Assembly (NCBI GenBank): GCA_030618475.1
Contig: JAUXDG010000088.1
Span: 1-9,551 of the forward strand
Length of the DNA stretch: 9,551 nucleotides
Source: Gammaproteobacteria bacterium
GTDB lineage: Bacteria; Pseudomonadota; Gammaproteobacteria; DSM-19610
Direction of reading: 5' to 3'
Part shown: positions 6,147 to 9,551 of the stretch, in pieces
How the letters are laid out: each line of letters begins with the position of its first letter
Numbering within the stretch: position 1 is the stretch's first letter
Notes under the pieces: generated by a model
What the model was told of the DNA's origin: nothing
The model's database searches: none
What the model saw: only the letters and a program-made list of their open reading frames with translations
Position numbers and translations under genes: made by a program

Positions 6147-7151
6147 ATGCGAATTTTCGTTGTCGAGTATATCACTGGTGGTGGCCTGCTGAAAGATGAG
6201 TTGGCAAGCGAGTTGCTGACAGAGGCCGAGACCATGGTCAACGCACTGCTGGAGGACCTGGCAGTTATGCCGGGGGTGAGGGTGCTGCTTAGCCGTGATC
6301 CTCGCCTGTCGCGCCCGCCACTGCCAATCGACATTTTCACACCACGGCAGGTCGACGACATCTGGCAGGAATGGTGCCATTGCATGGAACGTTGTGATGC
6401 CGTATGGCCGATCATGCCGGAGACTGGAGGATTACTGGAACGGATCAGCCGCCTGGCACTGGAGGTGAGTTGCAAGCTGATTGGCAGCCGGCCGGAAGCG
6501 GTCCGGATTGCAGCCAGCAAGTTGCAGACTTCCTGGTGCCTGGGGCGTCATGGGATCGATGTTGTACCAACCTGCAGGCCGGCAAACTTTGTCCCCGACA
6601 GGGCTCCGCGTTGGGTGGCCAAGCCGGATGATGGGGTCGGCTGTGAAGGCATCCGAATTCTCGATAAGCCTGAGGAACTGGCCGCAATTATGGACCCGGA
6701 CAGCTGCCAGGATTACGTATTGCAACCCTATATAGAAGGTACGCCGGCAAGCCTTTCCATGCTCTGTCATGAAGGCGAGGCTTGCCTGCTCAGCGTTAAT
6801 CTGCAACAGGTCGTAGAGGTCAATGGCCGGTTTCATGTGCGCGGCATCCTTGTCAATGGTGTCAAGCAGATTGACAGGCATGCCGAGCTGGCGCATTCGA
6901 TTGCCCATGCGATTCCGGAGCTGTGGGGTTATGTCGGTGTTGACCTGATTTGTACTAAAAACGGACCGGTGGTGCTGGAGGTCAATCCGCGTCTGTCCGT
7001 GTCATACGCGGGCTTGCATCGGGCGTTGGGGCTTAATCCGGCCAGGCTGGTTTTGCGCCTGTTGAATGAAGGTCCGGCGGTACTGACGGATCGGCAGTTG
7101 GAGCAGGGCGGCAGCATGACGCTGAACCTGGAGATGCCTTATGCCGTCTAG
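6147..7151 (+). CDS. ATP-grasp ligase, similar to tyramine-glutamate ligase MfnD (methylofuran synthesis)
   Basis: This is a 334-residue ATP-grasp carboligase. MRIFVVEYITGGGL opens the protein, as in ATP-grasp proteins of H4MPT organisms related to MfnD. MfnD joins glutamate to tyramine in methanofuran synthesis. WVAKPDDGVGCEGI (156-169) is the nucleotide loop, YIEGTPASLS (195-204) is the hinge, and Asp266 and EVNPRLSVSYAGL (278-290) hold the metal ligands. The start at ATG 6147 has AAGG at 6135-6138, eight bases upstream, and fits the family N-terminus. ATG 6126 would add seven residues and overlap the divergent gene. The stop overlaps the next start by 11 bases, coupling it to the MfnF-like gene, which works on the same pathway; this supports the MfnD-like role. 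The exact substrate is inferred, and other amine-carboxylate ligations remain possible. Confidence 0.82.
   Translation: MRIFVVEYITGGGLLKDELASELLTEAETMVNALLEDLAVMPGVRVLLSRDPRLSRPPLPIDIFTPRQVDDIWQEWCHCMERCDAVWPIMPETGGLLERISRLALEVSCKLIGSRPEAVRIAASKLQTSWCLGRHGIDVVPTCRPANFVPDRAPRWVAKPDDGVGCEGIRILDKPEELAAIMDPDSCQDYVLQPYIEGTPASLSMLCHEGEACLLSVNLQQVVEVNGRFHVRGILVNGVKQIDRHAELAHSIAHAIPELWGYVGVDLICTKNGPVVLEVNPRLSVSYAGLHRALGLNPARLVLRLLNEGPAVLTDRQLEQGGSMTLNLEMPYAV
6166..6194 (-). promoter_or_regulatory. Possible promoter of the HisA-like gene
   Basis: On the - strand, TATACT (6171-6166) matches the sigma70 -10 box at five of six bases. A poor -35 candidate, TTTCAG (6194-6189), lies 17 bases upstream. A transcript would start near 6159, giving about a 22-base leader before TTG 6136, but it would begin after the alternative GTG at 6175. 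The site lies inside the coding sequence of the divergent ATP-grasp gene. The -35 is weak, so this is tentative. Confidence 0.3.
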
Positions 7152-8184
7152 CGATATCATGGGCTGGGACCTTGGCGGTGCCCATCTCAAGGCCGCGCAT
7201 CTCGACGATCGCGGGAAACTGCGCCAAGTGATTCAGTTGCCGTGTCCTTTATGGCTGGGACTCGATCATCTTCGACAGGCGGTGGATGGGGTGATGGCTG
7301 CAGTATCGGCCAGAATCCGATATCACGCCGTGACCATGACCGGCGAGCTGGTCGACCTGTTCGACAGTCGTGTACAGGGTGTACAGCGACTGGCATCGGT
7401 GATGGAGGAAAAGCTGGCGCCGGCAGAGTTGGGCTTCTATGCCGGTTGTGACGGTTTCCTTCAAGCCCACGCCGTAGCCGGTACCGCAGAGAAAGTTTCC
7501 TCGAGCAACTGGCTCGCGAGTGCATCATTTGTCGCGCAATGCGTACCCGAGGCATTGTTTGTCGACATCGGAAGTACGACGAGCGACATAGTGATCTGCA
7601 AGGACGGTGATGTGCTGGCGCGGGGTGACGATGATCACCAGCGTTTGATCTCAGGTGAACTGGTCTACACCGGCGTGGTGCGCACGTCGCTTATGGCCGA
7701 GACCGAAAAGATACCGTTCAGGGGTGAGTGGGTATCGTTGATGGCTGAACATTTCGCGACTATGGCAGATGTGTACCGTGTTACCGGCGAATTGCCAAGA
7801 CACGCCGATCAGCTGCCGAGCGCGGATGGCGGAGCCAAGACCTTGAATGCCAGTGCCAGGCGCCTGGCCCGTATGTTGGGTCTGGACCTGGATGCTGCCC
7901 CGATGGAAGACTGGGCCCGCGTTGCAGCCTACCTGTCCGAATTACAACTGCAGCGCCTCATGCGCGCCTGTGAATTCAGTCTGTCGCGCGGACTTCTCGG
8001 CCGGAATGCGCTGCTGTTGGGTGCAGGGGTCGGGCGTTTCCTTGTCGCAAAACTTGCCGACCGCTTGCAACGGCAATACCTGGATTTCTCCTCGCTGCTC
8101 GATACAGGCTATCTGGAGGTCGGCGACCCGGCCGACTGCACGCCGGCTGTTGCGGTTGCCGAGCTGGCGAGAACCCGTTTATGA
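7141..8184 (+). CDS. mfnF: MfnF-like methanofuran/methylofuran core synthase (H4MPT-linked C1 pathway protein)
   Basis: The 347-residue product has the actin/Hsp70/acetate-kinase fold and is often named as a hydantoinase/oxoprolinase-related H4MPT C1-pathway protein. In methanogens MfnF joins the activated aminomethylfuran unit to glutamyl-tyramine, forming the core of methanofuran. Visible motifs are GWDLGGAHLKAA (8-19, phosphate 1), VTMTGELVDLF (64-74), FVDIGSTTSDIVI (140-152, phosphate 2), ELVYTGVVRT (173-182) and LLLGAGVGRFLVAKLA (291-306, adenosine motif). The start at ATG 7141 has GGAG at 7130-7133, seven bases upstream, and overlaps the upstream stop by 11 bases; ATG 7159 is an alternative. 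It ends in ATGA shared with pabB. The paired MfnD-like gene supports methylofuran synthesis. Family membership is clear, but activity in this organism is inferred. Confidence 0.82.
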   Translation: MPSSDIMGWDLGGAHLKAAHLDDRGKLRQVIQLPCPLWLGLDHLRQAVDGVMAAVSARIRYHAVTMTGELVDLFDSRVQGVQRLASVMEEKLAPAELGFYAGCDGFLQAHAVAGTAEKVSSSNWLASASFVAQCVPEALFVDIGSTTSDIVICKDGDVLARGDDDHQRLISGELVYTGVVRTSLMAETEKIPFRGEWVSLMAEHFATMADVYRVTGELPRHADQLPSADGGAKTLNASARRLARMLGLDLDAAPMEDWARVAAYLSELQLQRLMRACEFSLSRGLLGRNALLLGAGVGRFLVAKLADRLQRQYLDFSSLLDTGYLEVGDPADCTPAVAVAELARTRL

Positions 8185-9551
8185 GTCAACGCATGTTGAG
8201 TGAGGTCACTTACCGTGCTGACAGCGCTGGCCTGTTTGAAGCCTTCGCCGACCGACCCTGGTCGATGTTCCTGGACAGCGGTCGGCCATTCGTACAACAG
8301 GGGCGTTACGACATCCTGGTGGCAGATCCCATGCTGACACTGACCACGCGTGGTCCCCTGACCGAGATTCGCAGTCGACATCATGTGGAATTATCAAAAC
8401 AGGATCCGTTTGCGTTAGTGCGGCAGTACCTGCAGCCGAGCGAACCACCATTACCCGATTTGCCTTTTTGTGGGGGAGCGCTGGGTTACTTTGCCTATGA
8501 TCTGGGGCGCCGTATCGAGCAACTGCCGAGTACTGCCGAAAATGCGGAGCAGATCCCGGAGATGGCGGTGGGGCTGTATGACTGGGCGTTGGTGGTGGAC
8601 CACGAGCAGCAACGCAGCTGGCTTGTTGGCCAGGGACGGGATGACAGGACGCGGCAACAATGGCAGGAATTACTGGCGTGTTTTTGCAACCCGCCAGCAC
8701 CACGTCGGCGGCGGCCATTCCGGGTGCTGGATGCGCCCGTATCGAGCATGACTTACGAAGACTATAGGCGGGCATTTTACCGTATCAAGCACTATATCCG
8801 CGAAGGGGATTGCTACCAGGTCAACCTCGCTCAGCGATTCCAGGTTAGCGTTGATGGATCGCTTTGGCAGGCCTACCAGTTACTGAGGAAAATGAATCCA
8901 GCACCGTTCGGCTGCTATTTGAATACCCCGTATGCCCAGATTCTGAGTTCATCGCCGGAGCGGTTCCTGCAGGTCAGGGGCGGTGAGGTTGAGACAAAAC
9001 CGGTCAAGGGAACCCGGCCCCGATCACCCGACGCGGCTGAAGACCGAGGGCTGGCAGAGGAACTGCGTGAAAGTACAAAAGATCGTGCAGAAAATGTGAT
9101 GATCGTGGATTTATTAAGGAACGATCTCAGTAAAACCTGCGCGCTTGGAACTGTGCGCGTGCGTAAGTTATTTGAACTGGAGAGCTTCGCCACCGTACAT
9201 CACCTGGTAAGTACCGTCACCGGCAGGCTGAATTCTGCCAGCGATGCACTTGAACTGTTGCGAGGCTGTTTCCCCGGGGGATCGATTACCGGTGCCCCCA
9301 AACTTCGAGCGATGGAGATCATCGAAGAGCTCGAATCATACCGGCGGGGCATTTATTGCGGGTCAGTCGCTTATGTCGGTTTTGACGGTGCAATGGATTC
9401 CAATGTCGCTATTCGTACATCGATACATTCCGCTGGCCGACTCAGGTTCTGGGCCGGTGGAGGTATTGTCGCCGACTCCGAAGTGGAGGCGGAGTACTCG
9501 GAAACACTAGACAAAGCGGCCGCTATCCTGAAGCTACTGAAAGACCTGGAG
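8181..9551 (+). CDS. pabB: aminodeoxychorismate synthase component I PabB (3' partial)
   Basis: PabB converts chorismate plus ammonia (from a PabA glutaminase) to 4-amino-4-deoxychorismate, the precursor of p-aminobenzoate. The frame is open from ATG 8181 to the window end, 457 codons with no stop. Since PabB is usually about 450-470 residues, only a few codons are probably missing. Signatures are GALGYFAYDLGRRIEQ, REGDCYQVNLAQRF, SSSPERFL, TKPVKGTRPR (272-281), DLLRNDLSK, PGGSITGAPK (365-374), YCGSVAYVGFDG and AGGGIVADSEVEAEYSET. Lys276 in PVKGT is the nucleophile of PabB enzymes (Lys274 in E. coli). Anthranilate synthase TrpE has Ala there, so this is PabB and not TrpE. The ATGA overlap couples it to the MfnF-like gene. 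The pABA ring becomes part of both folate and H4MPT, which explains its place in this island. Confidence 0.95.
   Translation, partial: MSQRMLSEVTYRADSAGLFEAFADRPWSMFLDSGRPFVQQGRYDILVADPMLTLTTRGPLTEIRSRHHVELSKQDPFALVRQYLQPSEPPLPDLPFCGGALGYFAYDLGRRIEQLPSTAENAEQIPEMAVGLYDWALVVDHEQQRSWLVGQGRDDRTRQQWQELLACFCNPPAPRRRRPFRVLDAPVSSMTYEDYRRAFYRIKHYIREGDCYQVNLAQRFQVSVDGSLWQAYQLLRKMNPAPFGCYLNTPYAQILSSSPERFLQVRGGEVETKPVKGTRPRSPDAAEDRGLAEELRESTKDRAENVMIVDLLRNDLSKTCALGTVRVRKLFELESFATVHHLVSTVTGRLNSASDALELLRGCFPGGSITGAPKLRAMEIIEELESYRRGIYCGSVAYVGFDGAMDSNVAIRTSIHSAGRLRFWAGGGIVADSEVEAEYSETLDKAAAILKLLKDLE

Noticed and set aside
8206..8775. 189-codon - strand frame at the start of pabB
   Set aside because: It overlaps pabB, which has all family motifs in the forward frame; the - strand product has none.
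9244..9510. 88-codon + strand frame near the right edge
   Set aside because: It is an alternative frame within pabB, whose conserved C-terminal motifs cover the same bases.
8181..9551. Possible anthranilate synthase TrpE instead of PabB
   Set aside because: The PVKGT motif has the catalytic Lys of PabB where TrpE has Ala, and no trp gene is adjacent.

Overview
The window is a single functional island for tetrahydromethanopterin (H4MPT)-linked one-carbon metabolism. The genes look bacterial: Shine-Dalgarno sites, ATG/GTG/TTG starts, tight start/stop overlaps, and a bacterial-type MtdB in place of the archaeal F420 enzyme. GC content is fairly high. A methylotrophic or methanotrophic proteobacterium fits best. 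The gammaproteobacterial side is plausible, but sequence reading alone cannot fix the species.

Region 1 (1-5321, + strand) is one compact operon: mtdB (5' end outside the window), an orfY-like ATP-grasp gene, mch, orf5 (RimK-like ATP-grasp), orf7 (CitG/MdcB-like) and fae. Neighbouring genes overlap by 4-11 bases or lie 8 bases apart. The exception is fae, which has a 56-base leader and a near-perfect Shine-Dalgarno site. Fae condenses formaldehyde with H4MPT to methylene-H4MPT, MtdB oxidises this to methenyl-H4MPT, and Mch hydrolyses that to formyl-H4MPT. The interleaved orfY, orf5 and orf7 genes are conserved companions of this pathway and are best explained as cofactor-biosynthesis or modification enzymes of unproven activity. 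A strong hairpin follows fae.

Region 2 (5438-6136, - strand) is a HisA/HisF-related TIM-barrel gene convergent with fae. It is divergent from the next gene, with only about 10 bases between the preferred start codons.

Region 3 (6147-9551, + strand) is a second coupled operon: an ATP-grasp ligase resembling tyramine-glutamate ligase MfnD, an actin/Hsp70/acetate-kinase-fold protein resembling MfnF (methanofuran core synthase), and pabB (aminodeoxychorismate synthase component I, 3' end outside the window). The first two point to methylofuran, the formyl carrier downstream of formyl-H4MPT. The third supplies the pABA needed for both folate and H4MPT.

Together the window pairs three catalytic steps of formaldehyde oxidation with genes that probably build the two unusual carriers the pathway needs. 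The formyltransferase/hydrolase (fhc) genes and other known H4MPT biosynthesis genes are not here and would be expected elsewhere. The main unknowns are the substrates of two of the three ATP-grasp ligases, the CitG-like protein and the HisA-like protein. I saw no tRNA, rRNA, CRISPR array, transposon or phage gene. There is no gene-free stretch over 300 bases; the longest is the 116 bases between fae and the HisA-like gene.
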